From Flavobacterium sediminis (GTDB lineage: Bacteria; Bacteroidota; Bacteroidia; Flavobacteriales; Flavobacteriaceae): a stretch of DNA of 64,000 nucleotides. The translations under genes were made by a program, and so were the position numbers. The DNA lies in assembly GCF_003148385.1 (NCBI RefSeq), contig NZ_CP029463.1, positions 1,860,001-1,924,000 of the forward strand. Reading direction: 5' to 3'. The notes under the pieces were generated by a model. That model saw nothing but the letters and a program-made list of their open reading frames with translations. It was not told the origin of the DNA and did not search any database. This document shows, in pieces, positions 45,147 through 55,130 of the stretch. The stretch's first letter is position 1; the number at the start of each line of letters is the position of its first letter.

Positions 45147-45181
45147 TAAATTAATTTAAGAAGCTAATATCAATATATAAT

Positions 45182-48100
45182 ATGGCATCAAACAAAAAAT
45201 ACTGGAAAAGTGTTGAGGAGCTAAATGAAAATAGTTCTATTGTTGAGACGCTAAGAAACAATGAGTTTGTTGAACAAATTCCTGTAGATGAATTTTTGGG
45301 GAACAAAGAGAATTTATCAACAGCGGGGACAACTCGTCGTGACTTTTTGAAATACGTAGGTTTTAGTACAGCTGCTGCTTCTTTGGCTGCTTGTGAAGGA
45401 CCTGTAGTAAAATCGATTCCTTATGTAGTGCAACCTGAAGAAATTATTCCCGGAGTAGCAGATTATTATGCTACAACTGTTGCAGACGGATTTGATTTTG
45501 CAAACATTTTGATCAAAACACGAGAAGGCCGTCCGATCAAAGTTGAAAACAATAAATTAAAAGGAGCTGTTTCTGGGGCAAATGCCAGAGTTCATGCTTC
45601 GGTTTTGTCTCTATATGACAGTTTGCGTTTAAAACAACCTAAGATTGCGGGTAAAGATGCAACTTGGGCTGAAGTAACTGCGAAAATTAAATCGAGTTTA
45701 GATGAGGCTAATGAAAAAGGCGGAAATGTAGTAGTGTTAACTTCAACTTCTGCTAGTCCTTCAACGGATGCTTTATTAGCTGAATTAAAAGCTAAATATC
45801 CGACCGTAAAACAAGTGGTTTATGATGCTGTTTCTGAATCAAATGCTTTAGATGCTTTTGAAACGGTTTATGGTGTTAGAGGTTTTGCTGGTTATGACTT
45901 TTCTAAAGCAGATGTTATTGTTTCTGTTGGTGCTGATTTCTTAGGAGATTGGCAAGGTGGTGGATACGATGCCGGTTATGCTATGGGGAGAGTTCCTAAA
46001 AACGGAAAAATGTCTAAGCATATCCAGATGGAGGCTAATATGTCTTTGGCTGGCGCAAATGCTGATAAACGTATACCTTTAACAGTTGCTCAGCAAAAAC
46101 AAGCATTAGTAGACTTGTATAGTGCTGTTGTAGGCGGGGCTGCTTCCGGATTGAAAAATGCTGAAGTAACTAAAGCTGCTCAACAATTAAAAGCGGCAGG
46201 TTCTAAAGGTGTTGTGGTAACCGGGTTAGATGACTTGGATGCTCAGTTATTGGTATTAGCGATTAATGCTGCTATCAGTTCTGAGGCCTTTAATCCTAGT
46301 GTAACTAAGTTAACAAGAAAAGGTAATGTTAAAGAAGTTGCTCAATTAGTAGCAGATATGAAATCAGGTGCTGTTCATACTTTAATTATGAATGGAGTTA
46401 ATCCTGTTTATACTTTAGCAAATGCAAAAGACTTTACTGAAGGTCTTAAAAAAGTGAAATTATCAGTAGCTTTTTCTTTGAAAGAAGATGAAACGGCTAC
46501 TTTAACTACAATAGCTGCTGCTGCTCCGCATTATTTAGAATCTTGGGGAGATGTGTCTATAGAAAGAGGACACTATAGTATTATGCAGCCGACTATTCGT
46601 CCATTATTTGATACAAAACAATTCCAAGAAGTTTTATTAAGCTTGTTAGGTAATAGTACGGCTTATTATGATTATTTGAAAGGTTTCGCAGCTGCTCAAT
46701 TAGGTGGTAAGTCTTGGAATCAGGTAGTTCATGATGGTTTTGCTCAAACTGAAGTTGCTCCTTTAGAAGCTGCTTCTTTTGATGCTTTGGCTTCGGCTTC
46801 TAAGTTAGCTGCTGCAAAAGTTTCAGGTATGGAGTTAGTATTGTATACTAAGACGGGAATGGGTGACGGACAACAGGCTAATAATCCTTGGTTACAAGAG
46901 TTTCCTGATCCGATTACAAGAGTTTCTTGGGATAACTATGTTACTGTTTCGAAAAAAGATGCTGAAAAGCTAGGTTTTGAAAACTGGAATGTAGCTAACG
47001 GAGGTTTAAACGGTAGTTATGCGACTTTAAAAGTGGGTAATGCTACTTTAACTAAAGTTCCTGTAGTTATTCAACCAGGTCAGGCTGTTGGAACTGTAGG
47101 TTTGGCTTTCGGTTACGGTAAAACCGCTGCTTTAAAAGAAGAAATGCAGGTAGGTGTTAATGCTTACGCTCTTTATAATAATTTTAATACTGTTCAAAAT
47201 GTTACTGTAACAAAAGATGAAGGTGAGCATGAATTTGCTTGTGTTCAGTTACACAAAACATTAATGGGTAGAGGAGATATCATTAAAGAAACTACTTTAG
47301 AGGTATTCAATACTAAAGATACAGAAGTTTGGAATCCTATTCCATTAGTATCTTTAGATCACAAAGAAACGCCTTCTACGGAAGTGGATCTTTGGGAATC
47401 TTTTGACAGAAGTGTAGCGCATCACTTTAATTTATCAATTGACTTAAACGCTTGTACGGGTTGTGGTGCCTGTGTAATTGCTTGTCATGCTGAAAATAAC
47501 GTTCCTGTAGTAGGTAAGTCTGAAGTAAGAAGAAGTCGTGATATGCACTGGTTGCGTATTGATAGATACTATTCTTCTCAGGATACATTTGAAGGAGATG
47601 TTGAGTTGAAAGAAGAAACGTCAGGAATGATGAATTCAATTGAAACTTTCAGAGGTATGGAAGATCCGGCTGAGAATCCTCAAGTGGCTTTCCAACCGGT
47701 AATGTGTCAGCATTGTAACCATGCACCTTGTGAAACAGTTTGTCCTGTTGCAGCAACGTCTCATGGTAGAGAAGGTCAAAACCACATGGCTTATAACCGT
47801 TGTGTAGGTACTCGTTACTGTGCAAACAACTGTCCGTATAAAGTACGTCGTTTCAACTGGTTCTTGTATAACAAGAATAGTGAATTCGATTATCATATGA
47901 ACGATGACTTAGGTCGTATGGTATTGAATCCTGATGTTAACGTGCGTTCTCGTGGGGTGATGGAAAAATGTTCTATGTGTATCCAAATGACACAAGCTTC
48001 TAAATTAAAAGCAAAACGTGAAGGAAGACCGGTAAAAGACGAAGAATTCCAAACGGCTTGTTCTGCAGCTTGTTCTAGTGGTGCAATGGTATTTGGTGAT

Positions 48101-48223
48101 GTGAATGATAAAGAAAGTAAAGTGGCTAAATTAGCTGAAGATGCAAGAATGTATCACTTACTGGAACATGTCGGAACTAAACCGAATGTATTCTATCACG
48201 TTAAAGTTAGAAACGAAAAATAA
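45182..48223 (+). CDS. actB: Alternative complex III iron-sulfur protein (ActB)
   Basis: The 1013-residue protein has a Tat-type motif TTRRDFLKYVG near residue 50, followed by a lipobox-like LAAC near 69. A molybdopterin-like domain follows (about 80-720). A ferredoxin-like C-terminus has CTGCGACVIAC near 759, CQHCNHAPCETVCP near 840, YCANNCP near 879 and CSMC near 924, enough Cys for four clusters. In ACIII the Mo cofactor site is known to be empty. It would pass electrons from quinol to ActA. Confidence 0.95.
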   Translation: MASNKKYWKSVEELNENSSIVETLRNNEFVEQIPVDEFLGNKENLSTAGTTRRDFLKYVGFSTAAASLAACEGPVVKSIPYVVQPEEIIPGVADYYATTVADGFDFANILIKTREGRPIKVENNKLKGAVSGANARVHASVLSLYDSLRLKQPKIAGKDATWAEVTAKIKSSLDEANEKGGNVVVLTSTSASPSTDALLAELKAKYPTVKQVVYDAVSESNALDAFETVYGVRGFAGYDFSKADVIVSVGADFLGDWQGGGYDAGYAMGRVPKNGKMSKHIQMEANMSLAGANADKRIPLTVAQQKQALVDLYSAVVGGAASGLKNAEVTKAAQQLKAAGSKGVVVTGLDDLDAQLLVLAINAAISSEAFNPSVTKLTRKGNVKEVAQLVADMKSGAVHTLIMNGVNPVYTLANAKDFTEGLKKVKLSVAFSLKEDETATLTTIAAAAPHYLESWGDVSIERGHYSIMQPTIRPLFDTKQFQEVLLSLLGNSTAYYDYLKGFAAAQLGGKSWNQVVHDGFAQTEVAPLEAASFDALASASKLAAAKVSGMELVLYTKTGMGDGQQANNPWLQEFPDPITRVSWDNYVTVSKKDAEKLGFENWNVANGGLNGSYATLKVGNATLTKVPVVIQPGQAVGTVGLAFGYGKTAALKEEMQVGVNAYALYNNFNTVQNVTVTKDEGEHEFACVQLHKTLMGRGDIIKETTLEVFNTKDTEVWNPIPLVSLDHKETPSTEVDLWESFDRSVAHHFNLSIDLNACTGCGACVIACHAENNVPVVGKSEVRRSRDMHWLRIDRYYSSQDTFEGDVELKEETSGMMNSIETFRGMEDPAENPQVAFQPVMCQHCNHAPCETVCPVAATSHGREGQNHMAYNRCVGTRYCANNCPYKVRRFNWFLYNKNSEFDYHMNDDLGRMVLNPDVNVRSRGVMEKCSMCIQMTQASKLKAKREGRPVKDEEFQTACSAACSSGAMVFGDVNDKESKVAKLAEDARMYHLLEHVGTKPNVFYHVKVRNEK

Positions 48224-48255
48224 AATATTAATTAACAGAAACAATATAAAGGATT

Positions 48256-49665
48256 ATGTCGTCTCATTACGAAGCACCCATTAGAAAACCTTTAGTGGTA
48301 GGAAACAAATCTTATCACGATGTTACGGTAGATGTTGCAAAACCGGTAGAAGGTCGTGCAAATAAGCAATGGTGGATTGTATTCTCGATAGCATTTGCTG
48401 CTTTCTTATACGGTTTAGGCTGTATGATTTATACAGTATCTACTGGTATTGGTACTTGGGGTTTAAATAAAACAATTGGCTGGGCCTGGGATATCACTAA
48501 CTTCGTTTGGTGGGTAGGTATTGGTCACGCCGGAACACTTATCTCTGCTGTATTATTATTATTCCGTCAAAAATGGAGAATGGCTATTAACCGTTCTGCA
48601 GAAGCAATGACGATTTTCTCGGTAATGCAGGCAGGTTTATTCCCGATCATTCACATGGGGCGTCCATGGTTAGGATATTGGGTGTTACCTATTCCGAATC
48701 AATTCGGTTCTTTATGGGTGAATTTTAACTCTCCGTTATTGTGGGACGTATTTGCAATCTCAACGTATTTATCGGTATCATTAGTTTTCTGGTGGACTGG
48801 TTTATTACCTGACTTTGCTATGCTTCGCGATAGAGCGGTTACTCCTTTTACAAAAAGAGTTTATTCTACATTATCATTCGGTTGGAGTGGTAGAGCAAAA
48901 GACTGGCAACGTTTTGAAGAGGTTTCTCTTGTGTTAGCCGGTTTAGCAACGCCTCTTGTACTTTCAGTACACACGATCGTATCATTTGACTTCGCAACAT
49001 CGGTTATTCCGGGATGGCATACTACAATCTTGCCGCCTTACTTCGTTGCAGGGGCTATTTTCTCAGGATTTGCCATGGTACAGACCTTGTTAATCATCAT
49101 GAGAAAAGTATCACAACTTGAAGATTATATTACCTTACAACACATTGAATTGATGAATCTTATTATTATGATTACAGGTTCAATCGTAGGTACAGCTTAT
49201 ATTACTGAGTTATTCATTGCTTGGTATTCAGGAGTTGAGTATGAACAATATGCGTTTTTAAACAGAGCAACAGGACCTTACTGGTGGGCATACTTATGTA
49301 TGATGAGCTTTAATGTTGTTTCGCCTCAGGTAATGTGGTTTAAAAAGATCAGAACAAGCATTGCAGCTTCATTTGTTATATCGATCATTGTAAATATCGG
49401 TATGTGGTTTGAGCGTTTTGTAATCATTGTTTCGTCATTACATAGAGATTATTTACCTTCTTCATGGACAATGTTCCAACCAACTTTTGTGGATGCAGGT
49501 ATTTATATAGGAACTATTGGATTCTTCTTTGTATTGTTTTTATTGTACTCAAGAAGTTTCCCTGTAATTGCACAGGCTGAAGTTAAGACTATTTTGAAGT
49601 CTTCAGGTGATAATTACAAAAGAGAGAGAGAATTAAACGATCACAATCATTCTGATAATCATTAA
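48256..49665 (+). CDS. actC: Alternative complex III quinol-binding membrane subunit (ActC, NrfD family)
   Basis: The 469-residue NrfD-family protein has about ten membrane segments. Marks are FVWWVGIGHAGTLISAVLLL near residue 91, where His and neighbouring residues are in the quinol site, and PIIHMGRPW near 133. The gene starts 32 bases after actB and the C-terminus is Asn/His-rich. In the complex it carries the quinol site and the proposed proton path. Confidence 0.95.
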   Translation: MSSHYEAPIRKPLVVGNKSYHDVTVDVAKPVEGRANKQWWIVFSIAFAAFLYGLGCMIYTVSTGIGTWGLNKTIGWAWDITNFVWWVGIGHAGTLISAVLLLFRQKWRMAINRSAEAMTIFSVMQAGLFPIIHMGRPWLGYWVLPIPNQFGSLWVNFNSPLLWDVFAISTYLSVSLVFWWTGLLPDFAMLRDRAVTPFTKRVYSTLSFGWSGRAKDWQRFEEVSLVLAGLATPLVLSVHTIVSFDFATSVIPGWHTTILPPYFVAGAIFSGFAMVQTLLIIMRKVSQLEDYITLQHIELMNLIIMITGSIVGTAYITELFIAWYSGVEYEQYAFLNRATGPYWWAYLCMMSFNVVSPQVMWFKKIRTSIAASFVISIIVNIGMWFERFVIIVSSLHRDYLPSSWTMFQPTFVDAGIYIGTIGFFFVLFLLYSRSFPVIAQAEVKTILKSSGDNYKRERELNDHNHSDNH

Positions 49666-49669
49666 TATC

Positions 49670-50194
49670 ATGAGTAATAAAGTTATACACGCTATATATA
49701 ATGATGATGATGTGTTAATGGATGCTGTTAAACAAACAAGAGCAGCTCATCATCATATTGAAGAGGTTTATACACCTTTTCCGGTTCACGGTTTAGATAA
49801 AGCTATGGGCTTAGCGCCAACAAGAATTGCAATTGCTTCGTTCATTTATGGTTTAATAGGATTGTCTTTTGCAGCTACATTGATGAATTATATAATGATC
49901 GTTGATTGGCCTCAGGATATTGGTGGTAAACCAAGTTTTAGTTTTATTGATAACATGCCGGCATTCGTGCCTATTATGTTTGAGTTGACTGTTTTCTTTG
50001 CAGCTCACTTAATGGTAATTACATTCTACATGAGAAGTAAATTATGGCCATTTAAAAAAGCTGAAAACCCGGATGTAAGAACTACTGATGATCATTTCTT
50101 AATGGAAGTTGGTGTTCATGGTGATGAAGAAGAATTAGTTTCTTTCTTTAAGTCTACAGGAGCAGTTGAAGTAAAAGTAATTGAAAAGCATTAA
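49670..50194 (+). CDS. actD: Alternative complex III subunit ActD (DUF3341)
   Basis: The 174-residue protein has two membrane segments (about 55-80 and 100-123) and the DUF3341 block YTPFPVHGLDKAMGLAPTRI near residue 35. It is an accessory subunit of ACIII with no cofactor motif. The gene starts four bases after the actC stop. Confidence 0.93.
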   Translation: MSNKVIHAIYNDDDVLMDAVKQTRAAHHHIEEVYTPFPVHGLDKAMGLAPTRIAIASFIYGLIGLSFAATLMNYIMIVDWPQDIGGKPSFSFIDNMPAFVPIMFELTVFFAAHLMVITFYMRSKLWPFKKAENPDVRTTDDHFLMEVGVHGDEEELVSFFKSTGAVEVKVIEKH

Positions 50195-50199
50195 CAAGT

Positions 50200-50745
50200 A
50201 TGAAAAGCTTATATAAAATTGTAGCTGTAGTTGGTCTATCAATTGTTGCAACTTCTTGTTTCAACAAGAACAAGCCTAACTATCAATTTTTCCCGAACAT
50301 GTATGAAGCGGTTCCTTACGAGACCTATTCAGAACATGAAGTTTTTAAAGGAGGTAAAGAAGGTCTGTTGCCGGTAGAAGGAACTATCAAGAGGGGTTTT
50401 GTACCTTATGAAATTCCGAATACTCCGGAAGGATACACTTTGGCAAAGGAAACTTTGAAATCCCCATTAGATTCTTTAGCGTTAGATACTGAAAAAGGTA
50501 AGGCGTTATTTAATATCTATTGTGCTATTTGCCACGGCGAAAAAGGCGATGGTAAAGGAACTTTAGTGAAAAGAGAAAAATTCTTAGGGGTACCTAACTA
50601 TAAAGATAGAGAAATTACAGAAGGTAGTATTTATCACGTAATAACTTATGGATTAAATGCCATGGGATCTCATGCTAATCAATTGTCTCAAGAAGAAAGA
50701 TGGCAAGTAGCAGATTACGTTTTAAAACTAAAATCAGAATTATAA
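50200..50745 (+). CDS. actE: Alternative complex III cytochrome c lipoprotein (ActE)
   Basis: The 181-residue protein has a lipobox (VATSC, Cys near residue 20), a family block FFPNMYEAVPYE near 30, and one heme-binding site CAICHG near 109, with a Met ligand expected in GLNAMGSH near 153. It is a monoheme cytochrome c anchored outside the membrane. It starts five bases after actD. Confidence 0.94.
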   Translation: MKSLYKIVAVVGLSIVATSCFNKNKPNYQFFPNMYEAVPYETYSEHEVFKGGKEGLLPVEGTIKRGFVPYEIPNTPEGYTLAKETLKSPLDSLALDTEKGKALFNIYCAICHGEKGDGKGTLVKREKFLGVPNYKDREITEGSIYHVITYGLNAMGSHANQLSQEERWQVADYVLKLKSEL

Positions 50746-50773
50746 TTGTAAAACACTTTTGAAAATAATTGAT

Positions 50774-52087
50774 ATGTACACGTTTTCAAGTAAATTAAAA
50801 ACTTTTTCTTTGATTTTGATGGTGATTGGAGCTATCGGGATTGGAGTAGGTTTTTGGAGTGCACCAAAAACTGTAGAAGAAGTTGAAACGATCTTATTAG
50901 AAGAAAGCCATGGTCATCATGATCAAGTAGCTTCTCACGATGCGCATGCAGCACATGACGCACACGCTGATGCTGCTCATCAGGAACATGTGAACCATGT
51001 TTTCCACCAATTGCAAAACAAACCTTGGGCTGCTTTTTATGTAGCTTGTATTTTCTTTATGTTGCTGAGTGTTGGTGTTCTGGCTTTTTATGCAATTCAA
51101 CAAGTAGCATTAGCAGGGTGGTCTCCGATACTTTTCAGAGTTATGGAAGGTATTACGGCTTATTTATTACCCGGTTCAGTAATCTTCTTGTTGGTTTTGG
51201 TTCTTTCAGGAGTACACATGAACCACTTGTTTACATGGATGGATCCTGAAGTAGTTGCTAATGACCATTTAATCCAAGGGAAATCAGGTTACTTGAATGT
51301 TGCATTTTTCTTAATCAGAGCCGTATTATTTTTAGGTGTTTGGAATTTATATAGATTCTTTTCAAGAAAGAACTCTATTGCACAAGATAATGCAGATGGT
51401 GTGACTTTTTATAAAAAGAATTTTAAAATGGCCGCATCATTCTTAGTGTTCTTCATCGTTTCTGAGTCATTAATGTCTTGGGATTGGATTATGTCACTAG
51501 ATCCGCATTGGTATAGTACTTTATTTGCTTGGTATGTTTTTGCTAGCTTCTTTGTTAGTGGTATCACAGCTATAGCAATGGTTACTATTTATTTAAAATC
51601 TAAAGGCTATTTAGAGCAAGTGAATACCAGTCATATCCATGATTTAGCTAAATTCATGTTTGGTATCAGTATTTTCTGGACTTACCTATGGTTCTCTCAG
51701 TTTATGTTGATTTGGTATTCAGATATTCCGGAAGAGGTTACTTATTTCGTAACCAGAATCGAACATTACAAATTACCGTTCTTCGGTATGTTAGTAATGA
51801 ACTTTGTCTTCCCGTTATTGATCCTTGTTAATACAGACTTTAAACGTTTGTCTTGGATTGTAGTTATGGCAGGTATTGTAATTTTAGCAGGTCACTACGT
51901 TGATTTTTATAACATGGTGATGCCGGCTACAGTTGGTGACCAATGGTTCATCGGATTACCTGAAATTAGTGCTATCTTATTTTTCTTAGGATTGTTTATT
52001 TTTGTAGTGTTCACTGCATTGACAAAAGCACCTTTAGTAGCAAAAGGAAATCCGTTAATGGAAGAAAGCAAACATTTTCATTATTAA
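50774..52087 (+). CDS. actF: Alternative complex III membrane subunit ActF
   Basis: This is a second NrfD-like membrane protein of 437 residues with about ten membrane segments. Its N-terminus has a short loop of His and Asp (HGHHDQVASHDAHAAHDAH) near residue 45. The start is the ATG at 50774; the in-frame TTG 15 bases earlier is less likely. It is the second quinol oxidoreductase-like subunit of ACIII, without a recognised cofactor. Confidence 0.93.
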   Translation: MYTFSSKLKTFSLILMVIGAIGIGVGFWSAPKTVEEVETILLEESHGHHDQVASHDAHAAHDAHADAAHQEHVNHVFHQLQNKPWAAFYVACIFFMLLSVGVLAFYAIQQVALAGWSPILFRVMEGITAYLLPGSVIFLLVLVLSGVHMNHLFTWMDPEVVANDHLIQGKSGYLNVAFFLIRAVLFLGVWNLYRFFSRKNSIAQDNADGVTFYKKNFKMAASFLVFFIVSESLMSWDWIMSLDPHWYSTLFAWYVFASFFVSGITAIAMVTIYLKSKGYLEQVNTSHIHDLAKFMFGISIFWTYLWFSQFMLIWYSDIPEEVTYFVTRIEHYKLPFFGMLVMNFVFPLLILVNTDFKRLSWIVVMAGIVILAGHYVDFYNMVMPATVGDQWFIGLPEISAILFFLGLFIFVVFTALTKAPLVAKGNPLMEESKHFHY

Positions 52088-52106
52088 TATTTAAAGAAAT
52101 AAACAA

Positions 52107-53255
52107 ATGACAGGTTTATTGGTATTTATTATTTTAGTTTTAGTCGGAGTTGCCATTTGGCAGTTAACTAAAATATTTGATTTAACTCAAGTTGGCACAG
52201 CTAGTACAGAAGTTGCTGATGATAGAGATAATAGTGTTAACGGATATTTAATGTTTGCATTCGTTGGGTTTATATATATATTTACTATATACTCAATTTA
52301 TGCTTGGGGACATCTGGTTTTAGGTACACCGGCTTCAGAACATGGCCCTGATTATGATAACTTAATGGCTATTTCATTGGTTATTATATTTATTGTACAA
52401 ACAATTACACAGTTCTTGTTGCATTATTTTGCTTTTAAATATAGAGGAAAACAAGGTCAGAAAGCTTTATATTTTGCTGATAATAGTAAATTAGAAGCAG
52501 TTTGGACAATTATTCCCGTAATTACTTTGGCAGGTTTGATCTTATACGGATTGTATACTTGGAATAACATTATGTTCTATGATAATGAAGAGGATGTAAT
52601 GTATGTAGAAGTATATGCTAAACAATTCGGATGGGAAGTTAGATATTCCGGTACTGATAATACTTTAGGTAAAGCGAATGTTCGTTTTATTGAAGGTATC
52701 AATACTTTGGGAGTTGATTTGGCTGATCCTGCTGCACAAGACGATAAAGTAACAAACGAATTACACTTACCAAAAGGTAAAAAAGTAGTTTTTAAGTTCC
52801 GTTCACAAGATGTTCTTCACTCGGCTTATATGCCTCACTTTAGAGCTCAAATGAACTGTGTTCCGGGTATGATTACACAATTTACGTATGTTCCTACTGT
52901 AACAACAGCAGATATGCGTGAAGATGATAATATAAAAGAAAACGTAGCTAGAATTAATGAAATTAGAGCTAAAAAGAGTAAAGAACTTGAAGCAAAAGGA
53001 GAATCTGCTTTAGAGCCTTATACATTTGATTATTTATTACTGTGTAATAAGATTTGTGGGGCTTCTCACTACAATATGCAAATGAAGATTGTAGTTGAAA
53101 CTCCGGAAGAATTCAAAGCTTGGTTAGCAGAAAAGCCTACATTGGCTTCACAATGGAAAGAGGCTAATGCTCCTGCTGAAACGGCTCCTGTAGTTCCGGA
53201 AGTTATGGAAACAGTAGTGGATACAACTAAAGTTTTAGCTCAAAATTTAAATTAA
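52107..53255 (+). CDS. coxB: Cytochrome c oxidase subunit II
   Basis: The 382-residue subunit has three membrane segments near residues 1-20, 45-70 and 90-112, and a cupredoxin domain. The CuA site is complete: the first His in QDVLHSAYMPHF near 232 and the pair of Cys, His and Met in CNKICGASHYNMQM near 310. CuA means it accepts electrons from a cytochrome c or the ACIII hemes rather than quinol. The last 30 residues are an Ala/Pro/Val-rich tail. It begins 19 bases after actF. Confidence 0.96.
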   Translation: MTGLLVFIILVLVGVAIWQLTKIFDLTQVGTASTEVADDRDNSVNGYLMFAFVGFIYIFTIYSIYAWGHLVLGTPASEHGPDYDNLMAISLVIIFIVQTITQFLLHYFAFKYRGKQGQKALYFADNSKLEAVWTIIPVITLAGLILYGLYTWNNIMFYDNEEDVMYVEVYAKQFGWEVRYSGTDNTLGKANVRFIEGINTLGVDLADPAAQDDKVTNELHLPKGKKVVFKFRSQDVLHSAYMPHFRAQMNCVPGMITQFTYVPTVTTADMREDDNIKENVARINEIRAKKSKELEAKGESALEPYTFDYLLLCNKICGASHYNMQMKIVVETPEEFKAWLAEKPTLASQWKEANAPAETAPVVPEVMETVVDTTKVLAQNLN

Positions 53256-53283
53256 TTAGATCAATAATATAGAATTATAGATT

Positions 53284-55053
53284 ATGTCAGCACTAGAACA
53301 CGGTCATCACAAACAAACGTTCATAACAAAATATATTTTTAGTTATGATCACAAGATGATTGCTAAGCAATATTTGATTACTGGTTTGGTAATGGGTATC
53401 GTAGGTATCTTATTATCGATTTTATTCCGTTTGCAGATTGCTTGGCCTGAAGAATCATTTGGAATATTTAAAGTTTTATTAGGTGAAAAATTTGCTCCTG
53501 ACGGAGTAATGCGTCAAGATATTTACTTAGCATTGGTAACAATACACGGTACCATTATGGTATTCTTCGTGTTAACTGCCGGATTAAGTGGTACGTTCAG
53601 TAACTTGTTAATTCCATTGCAGATCGGTGCAAGAGATATGGCTTCCGGTTTTATGAATATGCTTTCATACTGGTTGTTCTTCCTTTCTTGTGTTATCATG
53701 TTGAGTTCACTATTCATTGAGTCAGGTCCTGCTTCAGCAGGTTGGACAATTTATCCGCCGTTGAGTGCATTACCGCAAGCAATTCCGGGTTCAGGTCTTG
53801 GTATGACGCTTTGGTTGGTAGCTATGGCAATTTTCATTGCATCTTCTTTAATGGGATCATTGAATTATATTGTTACAGTAATTAATTTGAGAACTGAAGG
53901 TATGTCAATGACAAGATTACCATTGACAGTTTGGACTTTGTTCGTAACAGCGATCATCGGTGTTGTTTCATTCCCGGTATTGTTCTCTGCTGCTCTTTTG
54001 TTGATCTTTGACAGAAGCTTCGGTACATCATTCTATTTATCAGACATCTTTATTTCAGGTGAAGTACTACACTACCAAGGAGGTTCTCCAGTATTGTTCG
54101 AACACTTATTCTGGTTCTTAGGTCACCCTGAAGTATATATTGTATTATTGCCGGCTTTAGGTATTACCTCAGAAATTATTGCAACAAACTCAAGAAAGCC
54201 TATCTTTGGTTACCGAGCAATGATTGCTTCTGTTTTAGCAATCGCTTTCTTGTCAACTATCGTTTGGGGTCACCACATGTTCGTGTCAGGTATGAATCCT
54301 TTCTTAGGATCTGTGTTTACTTTCACAACGTTATTGATCGCAATTCCTTCAGCAGTAAAAGCATTTAATTATATCACTACCTTATGGAAAGGTAACTTAC
54401 AGTTAAATCCTGCTATGTTGTTCTCTATCGGATTGGTTTCAACATTTATTACAGGTGGTTTAACAGGTATTATTTTAGGAGATAGTACATTAGATATTAA
54501 TGTTCACGATACATATTTCGTTGTAGCTCACTTCCACTTAGTAATGGGTATCTCTGCACTTTACGGTTTCTTTGCCGGAGTGTATCACTGGTTCCCTAAG
54601 ATGTTCGGGCGTATGATGAATAAAAATTTAGGTTATGTTCATTTTTGGGTAACTGCAGTTTGTGCTTACGGAGTATTCTTCCCGATGCACTTCTTAGGAA
54701 TGGCTGGTTTACCACGTCGTTACTATACAAATTCAGCTTTCCCTTTATTTGATGAATTAGCTGACGTTAATGTATTGATTACTGTATTTGCAATTGTAGG
54801 TTCGATCTTCCAAATCGTTTTCTTCTGGAATTTCTTCTACAGCATGTTCTACGGTAAAAAAGCAACAGAAAATCCTTGGAAAGCTAACACCTTAGAATGG
54901 ACTACTCCGGTAGAGCACATTCACGGAAACTGGCCGGGAGAATTACCGGTAGTTCACCGTTGGGCTTATGATTATAGTAAACCAGGGCATGAGGATGATT
55001 TTGTACCGCAAAATGTTCCTATGAAAGAAGGAGAAGAAGAATTACATCACTAA
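53284..55053 (+). CDS. coxA: Cytochrome c oxidase subunit I
   Basis: The 589-residue catalytic subunit has about twelve membrane segments. VTIHGTIMVFF near residue 85 holds the heme a ligand His. LFWFLGHPEVYIVLLP near 280 has the cross-linked His-Tyr pair, VWGHHMFVSG near 329 the CuB His pair, and HDTYFVVAHFHLVMG near 415 the heme ligands. It reduces oxygen to water and pumps protons. No subunit III gene follows in this operon. The operon ends with a strong hairpin. Confidence 0.98.
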   Translation: MSALEHGHHKQTFITKYIFSYDHKMIAKQYLITGLVMGIVGILLSILFRLQIAWPEESFGIFKVLLGEKFAPDGVMRQDIYLALVTIHGTIMVFFVLTAGLSGTFSNLLIPLQIGARDMASGFMNMLSYWLFFLSCVIMLSSLFIESGPASAGWTIYPPLSALPQAIPGSGLGMTLWLVAMAIFIASSLMGSLNYIVTVINLRTEGMSMTRLPLTVWTLFVTAIIGVVSFPVLFSAALLLIFDRSFGTSFYLSDIFISGEVLHYQGGSPVLFEHLFWFLGHPEVYIVLLPALGITSEIIATNSRKPIFGYRAMIASVLAIAFLSTIVWGHHMFVSGMNPFLGSVFTFTTLLIAIPSAVKAFNYITTLWKGNLQLNPAMLFSIGLVSTFITGGLTGIILGDSTLDINVHDTYFVVAHFHLVMGISALYGFFAGVYHWFPKMFGRMMNKNLGYVHFWVTAVCAYGVFFPMHFLGMAGLPRRYYTNSAFPLFDELADVNVLITVFAIVGSIFQIVFFWNFFYSMFYGKKATENPWKANTLEWTTPVEHIHGNWPGELPVVHRWAYDYSKPGHEDDFVPQNVPMKEGEEELHH

Positions 55054-55074
55054 ATTCATATAGCGTTAATAAAG

Positions 55075-55104
55075 AAAACCTTTCCGATTGGAAAGGTTTT
55101 TTGT
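55075..55104 (+). terminator. Terminator after coxA
   Basis: AAAACCTTTCC and GGAAAGGTTTT form an 11-bp perfect stem with loop GATT and a T tract. It ends the act-cox operon. Confidence 0.93.
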
Positions 55105-55130
55105 TTTATCTTTGCTGATATTTGATGATT

